Part shown: positions 24,029-36,505 of the stretch, piece after piece
Layout of the letters: the number at the start of each line of letters is the position of its first letter
Numbering within the stretch: the first letter of the stretch is position 1
Assembly: GCF_036898095.1 (NCBI RefSeq)
Contig: NC_090751.1
Location: forward strand, 46,233,534-46,297,533
Origin: Palaemon carinicauda
Taxonomy: Eukaryota > Arthropoda > Malacostraca > Decapoda > Palaemonidae
Direction of reading: 5' to 3'
Length of the DNA: 64,000 nt
The notes under the pieces: generated by a model
What the model was told of the DNA's origin: nothing
The model's database searches: none
What the model saw: the letters and a program-made list of their open reading frames with translations, nothing else
Translations under genes and position numbers: made by a program

Positions 24029-25138
24029 CACAATCTACTCAAACAACCACATGCCAACATCTTCCACAAAGCCGTAGGTTCACTACGACTTCACGCCGGG
24101 AGACTATCCAGCATCTCCTCTCTAAGAGAGGATTTTTGCAACAAGTTGCTGTCAGGATGTCTGGACACCTGCGAAAGTCTTTAGCAGCAGTCTACTGGGC
24201 AAAGTGGAAAGTTTTCTGTGGTTGGTGTCATGGAAGGGGGTATCTCTCCACTCGATGCCACTATTCCAATAATAGCGGAGTTCCTCGTGTATTTGCGTGA
24301 AGAAATGCGCCTTTCAGTCTCGGCAGTGAAAGGCTATTGCTCAGCCTTAAGTCTAGCCTTCAGGCTGAAAGGAGTGGACATTTTTTCATCGCTAGAACTT
24401 TCTCTACTCCTTTAGTTATGAACTTAGAGCCGTCAGACAGAAGTGTGACCTCCCCATGGAACAGGGTACGAGTTCTCAGGTCTCTTAAGAGACCTCCCTA
24501 TGAACCATTACGCCAGGCATCAGATCGCCACCTAACCTGGAAGACTGTATTCCTGCTAGCTTTGGTCTCGGCCAAGCGAGTCAGCGAACTTCATGGTCTC
24601 TCGTATGACATCGCCCATTCAAGGAGATGGGGGGAGGTAACGTTCAGCTTCGTCCCTGAGTTTATTGCCAAGACTCAGAATCCTGGAGTGGCGGATCCTC
24701 AATTCAACTCCTTCCGGATTTCTAGTCTCCGTTTTGTAACAGATGACCCAGACCATCTCTTACTATGCCCTGTAAGGAGCTTGAGGCTGTACCTCAAAAG
24801 AACAGCTGCAGCCCGTCCTCATGTGCCAGCACTATTCGTCAGCACAGGAAGGACTAAGAGGAGGGTCACCAAGAACACCATCTCTGCATGGATTCGTAGG
24901 GTCATTGACCTGGCCTTGAATCCAGACCCTCCTCCGTCACGTCGCCCTAGAGCACATGATGTCGGGCATAGCTACGCCCCTGGCCTTCAAAATAAATTTT
25001 TCAGTGACGCAGGTTCTTCAAGCTGGGGTGTGGAAACGTAAAAAAGCATTCACATCCCACTACCTGCAAGACGTGACCCACAGGCGACTCGATACGTTTG
25101 CTATCGGCCCTGTGGTGGCTGCACAACAGCTGGTTTAA
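24029..25138 (+). pseudogene. DIRS-A tyrosine recombinase, unit 5
   Basis: The catalytic domain is open from about 24,400 and includes SAKRVSE and an intact His-Asp-Val start of the HxxR box. A 2-base deletion near 24,964 (gtcgggcatag instead of gtcaggggcatag) then removes the box arginine and shifts the frame. The tail with SHYLQDV continues in the frame of 24,956-25,138. Confidence 0.85.
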
Positions 25139-25627
25139 AACCTCAAGCTCCTTAGTGGACAAGTAGCAGAAGGTTGAGGGCATTGTTACCCAGTTTTAGT
25201 CTGCATGAATGAAAAGGTTTGACTGACCCTTATTCTTTTCTTCATCATCCCCTCTCTTGGGGAAAGCAGCAACCTGGGTTCTCTGCATAGCTGACCTCAA
25301 ACCACTGCAGGTAAACCATGCTCCCTTGTGTTCCTAGTATTAAGATTAATACTGTTACGTCCCCATACCCTGACGAGGTGGTATTGGGAAAGGCCTAGTA
25401 GTCTACAAGTTTCCATCTAAGGAACTTCAGAACAACTTCCTAGGACGAGTCACACTTCTTCATACCTTCACACACAGCTTGCATAGGCCGCAGTCCTTGC
25501 ATAGCAAGGTTCTAGCGAGGTGCAGGGACTCCTTATTTCTTGGGTGCTTAGACACTCAAATAACGAGCCCCGGGCAAAGCCAAAAGCCAGACTGGCTGGG
25601 ACGTCCACCCTTCCTAATGGGTGAGTC

Positions 25628-25980
25628 ACCCCTATTAAATAGCGTGGTTTGTATTCCAGTTACGGAACAAATGGCAAATTCGTAGATAATTTGTATTTTT
25701 CCTAACTATTCAAACCTTAGCTATTTAACCAAACTTGCCCGCCAGCCCTATCCCCCTTGAAGTCCTACCTTTAAGCAAAGTGAGCTCAAGCACAGGTGTG
25801 TGTGGGGGGGGGGGGGTTAAGCAAGCTACCCTCCCCTACACCCGCTAACTGGCGGTGTGGGTAGCAAACCCTCGTTAAAAATTAATGGCTTGTCATTTCA
25901 GGTACGCCGAAAGTAATGCCCCTATTGAATAGCTAAGGTTTGCATAGTTAGGAAAAATACAAATTATCTACGAATGTCAT
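25628..25980 (+). repeat. DIRS-A ICR and right ITR, unit 5
   Basis: Same arrangement, with a G-run of about 13 near 25,804. The terminus has the short form (cgaatgtcat), as in unit 3. Confidence 0.75.
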
Positions 25981-26570
25981 ATTTTTGACTCGGAATGTCT
26001 CAAATACTCTTAAAATTATTTCAATCTCCAATAAAAAACATTCTCACACCTGTCTGTCCAACCTCTCTTCTCTTTTTAGTGTCTGTATTGAGAGGGAATT
26101 GCACTTGCTGTGATTGGAGTTTTCAAGACTAATTGTGGGTGCTTTGATAGTTTTGCTAGATACTCGATAATGTTTGATTCCTAGAGATACTGGTAGATAT
26201 TCTTAAAATTGTTATGGAGGACATTCACTCGCACAAAAGAAATTAGCCCATGGATTTCAGTGGTGGGCTGGTTTCTAAAAGGCATGTCGGCAGTTTGGTA
26301 TGATTAGAGGGGTGATAATTATTATATTGCTATATACAAAGTCCCTCGTATTATTGAGGTAAAGTACCATCCCTTCGGGGGAGGGTAGTGTTGATGTTTC
26401 GGAGTAAATTCGCTGGTGTCATTTTTGAAAAAATCCCATAAAAGCTAATTTGGTCTTTAATAAGGTCAGTCAAAAAATTTTCTATGTTAACTAATTTGAA
26501 TTTTTGTTAATTCTTTTAATCATTCTCCCTCTTAAAATAAGATTTGAAAGATAGTTTCCCCTTCCCCTAG

Positions 26571-27165
26571 ATGGCCTGGCAAGTGGCCACTCTTTGAAGA
26601 ATCTCTACTTCTGTCGGTAAGGAAAATTTTTACTTTTCTTTGGCTGTATCTTCCCTGACTGTTGTTGACTTGAAGCACCTGCACCTCAAGTGTCCATCAA
26701 ATGAAACTTTTCATTCCATCTTCCTTGGGATGCTAGGGGGATGAGAAATTCTGGCAGTATAAATGACAACTTGGTTTACTATTTTGAGACCTGTCAGGGA
26801 GATTGAAAGAATAAAATTTAAATTGTTTAACTCGGGAGAACTGAGAGGTTATATTACTTATGGTAACCCTTCCAAGGGAATATCAGGTTAACAGCACACC
26901 TTTAGGGCCCAGAAAGTCATAGGGAGCAATGGTACATGAAGAAACACACAAGGTATGTTTAATATTGGACTGTAAAAGGAGAAACTGATGTTGAAGTGTT
27001 GCTGGTACTAGCCTCATTTGTAGAATTGGAGGCTAGATAGTGTTGAATGGTTGTGGTTGAATCAAATTGTAATATGAATATGAATTTAATGAATGAACCT
27101 ATATTAACCATTTTATCTTATTTCAGGGTGCTGGTATGTATGAATTGGAGGAATCACAATACTGA
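26571..27165 (+). other. Two exon-like blocks in H1, unit 6
   Basis: Block B (26,571-26,616) has two replacements (WPGKWPLFEESLLLS) and keeps its donor. Block A (27,127-27,165) reads GAGMYELEESQY-stop behind an intact acceptor. Confidence 0.35.
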
Positions 27166-27966
27166 TGTCGTCACAAAGCCAAATATTTAAAGTTTAACTG
27201 CAGTTACTATGCAACTGATGTTGTGACTAAATTTAACATGCTGAGATTTTAAAAAATTGGACAGAAGTGATAGGAAAATATTGCTGCTGGATAAAGGTGA
27301 TGCATATTTTGATTTTTTTTCATATACCAAAAATTATATGGAAGTAGATTTTGTTGCTCATTGAATTATATTCAAACAAAAGTTAGATAATTATATATAG
27401 GTAACCAAACTTGAGTAACCTTTTAAAGGGTTGATTTTCCAGGGAGTTAAAGTTTATCATTATTTCCAGGTCCTATATAATGTTGAAAATAGAATCTTAA
27501 TGTTTTTATCCAGGAATTGTCTAGAATTTAATTATAATCAGTGTGATAAATATTTATTGACTTTCCTGGTAGCATATTTTCAAGTTAATTTGCATTAGTT
27601 AGCGCATATAATCAAAAGAACAGATGAAAGATTTGTAGCTACATTGATCATCTTGACTCGCAAGTCACAACCCTTGTTTTTAAAACAGCATATTAAAAAA
27701 AGATACATTTTTCAATGATTAAACTTATGACACCTGGGATGGAAGATTATAATTTTTCCACCAACCCTATCCACTCACTCTGGTTTCAGTGACAATTATT
27801 ACAAGCTGCAACTCCCAATTTCCTGTCCAATCCCTCTACTTCAAGTTCATTGTGCATCTGTGGGGCTTTACTCAAGTTGTATCAATTTAATGACATTTCC
27901 TTTAGTGCAAAGTTCGTGAACTATAGATAAAAACCCTTGGCTTACATTTTTGTATATACAAAAAAA

Positions 27967-28183
27967 GGGTGGGGGGCTCACGTGCTGCACCAGACGACCT
28001 CAGGCCTCTGGTCAGAGTCAGAAAAGTACCTCCACATAAATCTCCTAAAGATGAAGGCCGTCTTTCTGGCCCTTCAACAGTTCCAACAGTACCTGGCAAG
28101 TCACTCTGTGGTGGTGATGAGCGACAACACCACAGTAGTGGCCTACATCAACAAGCAAGGAGGTACTCTTTTGCAGCAACTAT
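27967..28183 (+). pseudogene. DIRS-A RNase H fragment, unit 6
   Basis: The frame from GWGAHVL to INKQGGTLLQQL is intact (about 72 codons), then a TAG is made by the junction with H2 (actat/agatttg). NLLKMKA again lacks the catalytic glutamate. Boundaries are identical to unit 2. Confidence 0.8.
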
Positions 28184-28575
28184 AGATTTGATAATAGGAT
28201 TTGGTACTTTTCTCTAGGTTCAGTTTGAAGATTGCTTGGTAACATTCTAAGTTATGGTCACCATTTAAAAAATGTAACTGGCAAAGGTTTAGAGTGCAAT
28301 TCTTTACTTCTCTAATTATTTTAGCACTGAAAAACACCAATACAGTTTTTGATATATTACAAAATGGCTTTTGGCAAAGGAAAAACCTACGGTACATTTG
28401 CTGAGGTGTAGTGTGGTCCCCAAGAAGATTAGTGATAGGATTGCCTGTTCAATCCTTTACCATAAGTGTCCTGGGGGACTACTCAGTACATTTGCCTCCA
28501 AAAATACACCAGGTTTATAGCATAATTCTTGAAGTTTTAATCAATCTGCATAATTTGACTTAAGGATTTAATCTT

Positions 28576-28785
28576 GTGGTTGCCTATTGGAAACGTCCTT
28601 GGCTGCAATCTGCCAGACGGAAGTTGGAGTTCCGCTCAAACTTGATAGCTTCTCTACATCTGCAACCTCACCATTCTTGTGAGCCATGATAGAGTGGAGC
28701 CTATAGGTCTACCTAATGACTCGTCAGCATTGTCCTGCTAGTGAGGACACTGTCACTGTTCCTAGGCTCTGCCATTCACACGTGG
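28576..28785 (+). mobile_element. tRNA-derived SINE in H2, unit 6
   Basis: Same SINE copy as in the other units. The box B region reads ttggagttccgctc. Confidence 0.6.
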
Positions 28786-30216
28786 CCTTTAAGCATCAGT
28801 TTATACTGTTAGCTCGAGGTTTGCCGTGTAGGGTAATGCCTGTATTACTAAGTCTTTGCAGTGATGTTTTAGCCCTTAATTGCACTGACTTTCTAGCTTT
28901 CAATTATACTTCTCCTCATGATTTGTTTCTTCCATCTTGATTTCCAACATCAAAATGTTTGCTTAATATTGCAACTTTGGATTTTTTACCTAGTGTGCAT
29001 GTGCACAATGTCCTCCCAAGACCTAGTGTTTGAACTTAAAAGGCAAAAATTCTTTGATCTAATCCTAGTTTGAAAGATTTGGAGAAATTGAGGTTTGTAT
29101 TCCTTCAATTTTTTAATGTCTATTCCATTACATTGATTTTTACTCAATGGGCAAGATACCATTACAGCAGATTTGTCTGGAGACTCCTTCAGCTTGCTTG
29201 TTAGGATCTTGTTTCTTTGGTCACATTTAAAATAAATTGTCTCCAGTCAGTGTAGGTGTTTCAGTGTGCTGTTATTTCTGCCACATCTCTACTATTTTGG
29301 CCACTAAAGTCTTTCTACACTAGCAGCTTTTTCTGAATGGCCAATGGCAGCACCCCTTTTTTTCTCTTCTCTATATTGCCTCCATTCTCACTTCAGTTTT
29401 AACATCTAGCTTCTCAACTACTTCAACTTTACATTAGGGAAACTGCCAAGTGTACCCTTATAGTTGAACCTCGATGCTGAACAGCTTCTCTGCCCATATT
29501 TTCTTGGCCTAAGCATCCACACTGTCAAGACTTTGTGTATTGTGGGGTTCTTTGAAGATTTCATTATACCCCTCTTACTCTTCCTTTGATTTTTATTAAG
29601 CCTAAAAAAGAAAGGTACTCCTCTATTTTTTTTCTTTTACTAAGTAATGGTTGCTGATGACCTGGCTGATCTTGATACCTGGCCTGTTGCTTGAAACTTA
29701 AGTAATCCATTATAAATATCCTATGTACTAAGGTAGTGTTTTAGGAGGCAGGTATATTAAGTATATATGCCTTGATAGTTACTACTACTAAATACACATT
29801 CCTCTCCAGGTCCTGGAGGAAGTGGGAGTTGTTAAGCCACAATATTGCCAACTTGCAACTTTTATGCCCATCAATAGGGCATGGGTACCATCTCAAATAA
29901 TATAGTTCACATTCAAATCATTTCAGATATAAAGTGTAGATAGGGCATCAAATCAAGTTACTTCCTACCATATATTATTAAGTTGATCTTGTCTCCATTT
30001 ATTTAAAATCTTGTTCACCCATCGATTTAATTAGTCTCGCTTTATATTCTTTCCCGAATATAACTGGAATAGTATAAAAGATAAAAAAATTGGAGAAAAT
30101 GTTCAACCTAATAGTTCAAATACTGTAAGTTTAAGGGTTTTTGTAATGAAATGATGCATTTTTGTTTGAGTAAAAATGTATTGCCACTTTTAGTACAAAT
30201 TTTTTTAGTAAACAGG

Positions 30217-31330
30217 CACAATCTACTCAAACAACCACATGCCAACATCTTCCACAAAGCTGCAGGTTCACTACGACTTCACGCCTGGAGACTATCCAGC
30301 ATCTCCTCTCTGAGAGAGGATTTTTGCAACAAGTTGCTGTCAGGATGTCTGGATACCTGCGAAAGTCTTTTGCAGCAGTCTACCAGGCAAAGTGGAAAGT
30401 TTTCTGTGGTTGGTGTTGTGGAAGCGGGTATCTATCCACTCGATGCCACTATTCCAATAATAGCGGAGTTCCTCGTGTATTTGCGTGAAGAAATGCGCCT
30501 TTCAGTCTCGGCAGTGAAAGGCTATTGCTCTGCCTTAAGTCTAGCCTTCAGGCTGAAAGGAGTGGACATTTTTTCATTGCTAGAACTTTCTCTACTCATA
30601 TGAAGTTATGAACTTACAGCCCTCAGTCAGAAGTGTGACCTCCCCATGGAACAGGGTACGAGTTCTCAGGTTTCTTAAGAGACCTCCTTATGAACCATTA
30701 CGCCAGGCATCAGATCGCCACCTAACCTGGAAGACGGTATTCTTGCTAGCTTTGGTCTCGACCAAGCGAGGCAGCGAACTTCATGGTCTCTCGTATGACA
30801 TCGCCCATTCAAGGGGATTGGGGGACGTAACGTTCAGCTTCGTCCCTGAGTTTATTGCCAAGACTCAAAATCCTGGAGTGGTGGATCCTCAATTCGACTC
30901 CTTCCCGATTTCTAGTCTCCGTACTGTAACAGATGACCCAGACCATCTCTTACTATGCCCAGTAAGGAGCTTAAGGCTTTATCTGAAAAGAACTGCTGCA
31001 GCCCCTCCTCGTGTGCCAGCACTATTCGTCAGCACAGGAAGGACTAAGAGGAGGGTCACCAAGAACACCATCTCTGCATGGATTCGTAGGGTCATTGACC
31101 TGGCCCTGAATCCAGACCCTGCTCTGTCACGTCGCCCCAGAGCACATGATGTCAGGGGCATAGTTACGTCCCTGGCCTTCAAAAGAAATTTTTCAGTGAC
31201 GCAAGTTCTACAAGCTGGGGTGTGGAAACGTCAAACAACATTCACATCCCACTACCTGCAAGACGTGACCCACAGGAGACTCGATACGTTCACTATTGGT
31301 CATGTGGTGGCTGCACAACAGCTGGTTTAA
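30217..31330 (+). pseudogene. DIRS-A tyrosine recombinase, unit 6 (best catalytic domain)
   Basis: The N-terminal half is open with H2 sequence fused upstream (30,151-30,603) and ends at a TGA. The catalytic half is open from 30,608 to the TAA at 31,328-31,330 (240 codons). It alone in the array keeps a full HxxR box (AHDVRG) together with SHYLQDV in one open frame. The first arginine box reads STKRGSE instead of SAKRVSE, with the Arg retained. A single C-run frameshift near 30,648 and the stop at 30,601 separate the halves, so it is close to intact but still broken. Confidence 0.85.
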
Positions 31331-31817
31331 AACCTCAAGCTCCTTATTGGACAAGTAGCTGAAGGTTGAGGGCATTGTTACCCGGTTTTAGTCTGCATGA
31401 ATGAAAAGGTTTGACTGGCCCTTATTCTTTTCTTCATCATCCCCTCTCTTAGGGAAAGCAGCATCCTGGGTTCTCTGCATAGCTGACCTCAAACCACTGC
31501 AGGTAAACCATGCTCCCTTGTTTTCCTATTATTAATATTAATAGTGTTACGTCCCCATACCCTGACGAGGTGGTATTGGGAAAGTCCTAGTCTACAAGTT
31601 TCCATCTAAAGAACTTCAGAACAACTTTCTAGGACGAGTCACACTTCTTCCTACCTTCACACACAGCTTGCGTAGGCCGCAGACCTTGCGTAACAAGGTT
31701 CTAGCGAGGTGAAGGGACTCTTTATTCCTTGGGTGCTTACACACTCAAATAACGAGCCCCCGGGCTAAGCCAAAAGCCAGACTGGCTGGGACGTCCTCCC
31801 TTCCTAATGGGTGAGTC

Positions 31818-32163
31818 ACCCCTATTAAATAGCGTGGTTTTTATTCCAGTTACGGAACAAATGACATTTGTAGATAATTTTTATTTTTCCTAACTATACA
31901 AACCTTAGCTATTTAACCAATCTTGGCCACCAGCCCTATCCCCCTTGAAGTCCTACCTCCAAGCAAAGTGAGCTCAAGCACAGGTGTGTGAGAGGGGGGG
32001 TAGCAAGCTACCCTCCCCTACCCCCGCTAAGTAGCGGTGTGGGTAGTAAACCCTCTTAAAAATTAATGGCTCGTCATTTCAGCTACGCCGAAAGTAATAC
32101 CCCTATTGAATAGCTAAGGTTTGTATAGTTAGGAAAAATACAAATTATCTACGAATTTGTCAT
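31818..32163 (+). repeat. DIRS-A ICR and right ITR, unit 6
   Basis: Same arrangement. The right end (acgaatttgtcat) joins truncated H1 of unit 7, as at the unit 2-unit 3 boundary. Confidence 0.75.
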
Positions 32164-32520
32164 CTTGGTTTATTATTTAGAGATCTGTCAGGGAGATTGA
32201 AAGAATAAAATTTAACTTGTTTAACTCGGGAGAACTAAGAGGTTATATTACTTATGGTAACCCTTCCAAGGGAATATCAGGTTAACAGCACACATGTAGG
32301 GCCCAGAAAGTCATAGGGAGCAATGATACATGAAGAAACCCACAAGGTATATTTAATATTGGACTATAAAAGGAGAAACTCTAATTGAAGTGTTGCTGAT
32401 TCTAGCCTGATTAGTAGAATTGGAGGCTAAGCGTGTTGAATGGTTGCCATTAAAGCAAATTGGGATATAAATATATGAATTAATGAATGTACCTATATTA
32501 ACCATTTCATCTTATTTCAG

Positions 32521-32559
32521 GGTGCTGGCATGTATGAATTGAAGGAAACTCAATACTGA
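32521..32559 (+). other. Exon-like tail, unit 7
   Basis: Intact acceptor (cttatttcag) and GAGMYELKETQY-stop. The partner block is absent because H1 is truncated. Confidence 0.3.
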
Positions 32560-33769
32560 TGTCATCACAAAGCCAAATATTTAAAGTTCAACTGTCAGTT
32601 ACTATGCAGCTGCTGAGGTGACTAAATTTAACATGCTTAGATTTTGAAAAATTGGACAGAAGTGATTGGAAAATATTACTGCTGGATAAAGGTGATGCAT
32701 ATTTTGATTTTTTTCTTATACCTAAAATTATATGGAAGTTGATTTTGTTGCTCATTGAATTATATTCAAACAAAAGTTAGATAATTATATATAGGTAACC
32801 AAACTTATGAGTAAGCTTTTAAAAGGTTGATTTTCCAGGGAGTTAAAGTTTATCATTATTTCCAGGTCCTATATAATGTTGAAAATAGAATCTTAATGTT
32901 TTTATCCAGGAAATGTCTAAAATTTAATTATAATCAGTGTGATAAATATTTATTGACTTTCCTGGTAGCATATTTTCAAGTTAATTTGCATTAGTTAACG
33001 CATATAATCAAAAGAACAGATGAAAGATTTGTAGCTACACTGATCATCTGGACTTGCAAGGCACAACCCTTGTTTTTAAAACAGCATATTAAAAAAAAAA
33101 ATATTTTTCAATGATTAAACTTATGAAACCTTGGATGGAAGATTATAATTTTTCCACCAACCCTATCCACTCACTCTGGTTTCAGTGACAATAATTACAA
33201 GCTGCAACTCCCTATTTCCTGTCCAATCTCTCTACTTTTAGTTCATTGTGCATCTGGGGGGCTATACTCAAGTTGTATAAATCTAATGACATTTCCTTGG
33301 TTGCAAAGTTCATGAACTATAGATAAAAACCCTCGTCTTACATTTTTGTATATACAAGTAAAGGTACTGTATAGATATGATAATAGGACTCGTTACTTTT
33401 CTCTAGGTTCAGATTGAAGATTGCTTGGTAACATTCTGCTGAGTTATGGTCACCATTTAAAAAATTTAACTGGCAAAGGTTTAGAGTGCAAGTCTTTTGT
33501 TCTCTCATAATTTTAGCACTGAAAAACACTAATACAGTTTTTGATATATTACAAAATGGGTTTTGGCAAAGGAAAAACCTACGGTACATTTGCTGAGGTG
33601 TAGTGTGGTCCCCAAGAAGATTGGTGATAGGATTGCCTGTTCAAGCCTTTACCAGAAGTGTCTTTGGGGACTACACAGTACATTTGCCCCCCAAAATACA
33701 CCAGGTTTATTGCATAATTATTTAAGTTTCAATCAATTTGCATATTTTGACTTTTTAAGATTTAATCTT

Positions 33770-33975
33770 GTGATTGCCTATTGGAAATGTCCTTGGCTGC
33801 AATCTGCCAGACGGAAGTTGGAGTCCTTCTCAAACTTGATAGCTTCTCTACATCTGCAACCTCACCATTCTTGTGAGCTAAGATAGTCCAACCTATAGGT
33901 CTACTTGACTCAAAAGCATTGTCCTGCTAGCGAGGACACTGTCACTGTTCCTTGGCTCTGCCATTCACATGTGGC
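33770..33975 (+). mobile_element. tRNA-derived SINE in H2, unit 7
   Basis: Same SINE copy as in the other units, in the only unit where H2 continues into its original right flank. Box A region reads tgattgcctattgg. Confidence 0.6.
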
Positions 33976-35390
33976 CTTTAAGCATCAATTTTTACTGTTA
34001 CCTCAAGGTTTGCCCTTTAGGCTAATATTATTTGAAGGTCTTTGCAGTGATGTTTTAGCCCTTAATTGCACTGACTTTCTAGCTTTCAATTATACTTCTC
34101 TTCATGATTTGTTTCTCCCATCTTGCTGTCCAACCTCAAAATATTTGCTTAATATTGCAACTTTGGAATTTTTACCTAGTGTGCATGTGCACAATGTCCT
34201 CCCAGGACCTAGTGTTTGAACTAAAAGGCAAAAATTCTTGGATCTAATCTAGTTTTGAATGATTTGGAGAAATTGAGGTTTGTATTCCTTCAATTTTTTA
34301 ATGTCTATTCCATTACATTGATTTTTACTCAATGGGTAAGATGCCATTACAGCAGATTTCTGGAGACTCCTTCAGCTTGCTTGTTAGGATCTTATTTGGA
34401 TCCTGTTTCTTTGGTCACATTTAAAAAAAAAATTGTCTCCAGTCAGTTCAGGTGTTTCAGTGTTCTGTTATTTCTGCCACATCACTACTCAAGTCTTTCT
34501 ACACTAGAAGATTTTTCTGAATGGCCAATAGCAGCACCCCGTTTTTTGTCTTCTCTATATTGCCTTCATTCTCACTTCAGGTTTTCCATCTAGCCTGCCA
34601 ACTACTACAACTTTACAATAGGGAAACTGCTAAAGTGCAACCTTGTAGTTGCACCTCGATGCTGAACAGCTTCTGTCCATTTTTTCTGGGCCCAAAAAGT
34701 ATCTACACTGTCAAGACTTTGATGTGTATTGTGGGGTTCTTTGAAGATTTCATTATTACCCCTCTTGCTCTTCCTTTGATTTTTATTAAACCTAAAAAAG
34801 AAAGTTACTCTCTTCCTATTTTTTTTTATTTTACCAAGTAATGGTTGCTGATGACTTGGCTGATCTTGATACCGGGCTTGTTGCTTGAAATTTAAATAAT
34901 CCATTATAAATATCCTATGTAATAAGGTAGTTTTGGGAGGCAGGTATATAAAATATATAAGCCATGATAGTTATTACCACACATCCCTCTCAAGTCTTGG
35001 AGGAAGTGCCAGTTGTTAAGCCACAATATTGGCAACTTAAAACTTTATGCCCATCAATATGGCATGGGGACCATCTCAAACAATAGTTCACATTCAAATC
35101 ACTTATGATATAAAGTGTAGATGGGGCATCAAATCAAGTTACTTCCTACCATATATTATTAAATCGATATTGTGAGTCTCCATTTATTTGAAATCTTGTT
35201 TGACCCATCAATTTAATTAATCTGGCTTTATAGTCTTACCCAAATATTACTGTAGTACAAAAGATACAAAAATTGGAGAAAAACTTCAACCTAATAGTTC
35301 AAATATTGTAGGTTTAAATCTTTCCTTGTAATACTGCAATTATGTTTGAGTAAATATATTGCCACTTGTAGTAAAAAATTTTATCTTAAT

Positions 35391-35704
35391 ACTTTATTGA
35401 AAGTGTTTAGCAGTATAAAATCTATTAAATATTGGAACCTGAGTTATCTTAAATACTTTTGAACAGTTATTTACAGATTTTTATCATTCCAGATTCTGTT
35501 ACTTCAACCTGATGACAATAATACTTGGAGCAAATAAATAGACTTAAATACAATGGAGAGTATTACTCACATGAATACACAATGATTTTATTGCACCCAC
35601 ATCCCAGCAGAGGGAGGAGATAATCACTCAAGCGTACACATTAGAAGATGGAGGCCACCCCACATTTGCTTTGTGGAGGGAGAAATCTGCTGTGCCTGAA
35701 GTAT
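35391..35704. other. Right flank of the array
   Basis: This is the sequence that follows H2 once the array ends, AT-rich and single copy in the window. One acceptor-like site (tttttatcattccag, about 35,492) is followed by a short open stretch ending in a stop that overlaps aataaa near 35,533. I see no gene that can be supported. Confidence 0.3.
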
Positions 35705-36150
35705 CACTCAGAAGGGGGATTGAAGCTGCAACTTGCAACCCAACACCACTGGAGGTCTATTGATCACTCTGCCCTTGATGAGAAGGGGGATTGAACCTGC
35801 AACTTGCATCCCAACACCACCACCACTGGAGGTCTATTGATCACTCAGCCCCTGATGAGAAGGGGGCTTGAAGCTGCAACTTGCATCCCAACACCACTGG
35901 AGGTCTATTGATCACTCAACCCTTGATGAGAAGGGGGATTGAAGCTGCAACTTGCATCCCAACACCACCACCAGTGGAGGTCTATTGATCACTCAGGCCT
36001 TGATGAGAAGGGGGATTGAAGCTGCAACTTACATCCCAACACCACCACCACTGGAGATCTATTAATCACTCTGCCCTTGATGAGAAGGGGGATTGAAGCT
36101 GCAACTTGCATCCCAACACCACCAGAGGTTTATTGATCACTCAGAGACAC
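35705..36150. repeat. Minisatellite, about 75 bp x 6
   Basis: The core agaagggggattgaagctgc recurs near 35,712, 35,785, 35,864, 35,935, 36,010 and 36,087. Spacing is 71-79 bases, and the length differences come from a variable ccaccacc run. On the minus strand each unit contains a B-box-like string; the second unit reads gcaggttcaatccccc. Confidence 0.85.
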
Positions 36151-36505
36151 TGATGGGGAAGGTTATTATTGGCACAGACTCCTACCCTTAAGAAGATGGA
36201 GACTGCTGTACAGTCCAAATGTGGATGATTAATTCTGAAACCTACTGTTAGTACAACACTTCATATCCGAGGAAAATTGCCAATACCCTTGTGGAGGGGA
36301 AGTGGAATGCTAAACTGCAGTGTAAAAGGAAAGGGTATATAATACATATCAAGGGTATACAAATTACACATTTATCCTTATTTTATTTTGCTATAGTGTG
36401 AATAATAAATAAAAAACAGCGGAATTTGGTATTTTTATTTTAATACTTTCCTTATTTGTTTGAATATTGTGTTACTAGATCAGTCCATTACAACTATGCA
36501 AGTGT

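Larger units (their letters stand above)
19977..25980 (+). repeat. Array unit 5 (no RNase H piece)
   Basis: H1 runs directly into H2 near 21,964 through a short segment (ggtactgtatagatatgat) that is also present in unit 7. This appears to be the pre-insertion state of the site where other units carry the RNase H fragment. YR and the DIRS-A right end follow H2. Confidence 0.85.
25981..32163 (+). repeat. Array unit 6
   Basis: Full-length unit with H1, RNase H fragment (27,967-28,183), H2 (28,184-30,216) and YR to right terminus. It has the best preserved YR C-terminal domain in the array. The RNase H-to-H2 junction is identical to that of unit 2. Confidence 0.85.
1..35390. repeat. Tandem array of seven units carrying truncated DIRS-A copies
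   Basis: Seven head-to-tail units can be laid over each other by eye, with landmarks recurring in the same order. The landmarks are a block near 1, 4590, 14,538, 20,646 and 26,641 (tgtatcttcccttactg), an RNase H fragment, a SINE-bearing segment, a YR frame and a DIRS right terminus. Copies look roughly 90-95% alike, with private indels. The right boundary is where unit 7 stops matching, near 35,390. The left boundary lies outside the window. The layout fits unequal crossing-over between DIRS copies that flanked one host segment. Homology between the YR pieces is certain; the mechanism is inference. A collapsed or mis-joined assembly could also change the copy count. Confidence 0.9.
32164..35390 (+). 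repeat. Array unit 7 (terminal, without YR)
   Basis: H1 is truncated exactly as in unit 3, there is no RNase H piece, and H2 continues past the point where the other units jump into YR. From about 35,370 the sequence diverges from the array. This copy therefore probably preserves the original host order H1-H2-flank at the YR insertion site. Confidence 0.8.

Noticed and set aside
35705..36150. CRISPR-like array
   Set aside because: Repeats are contiguous with length variation in a simple run and have no unique spacers. The genome is eukaryotic.
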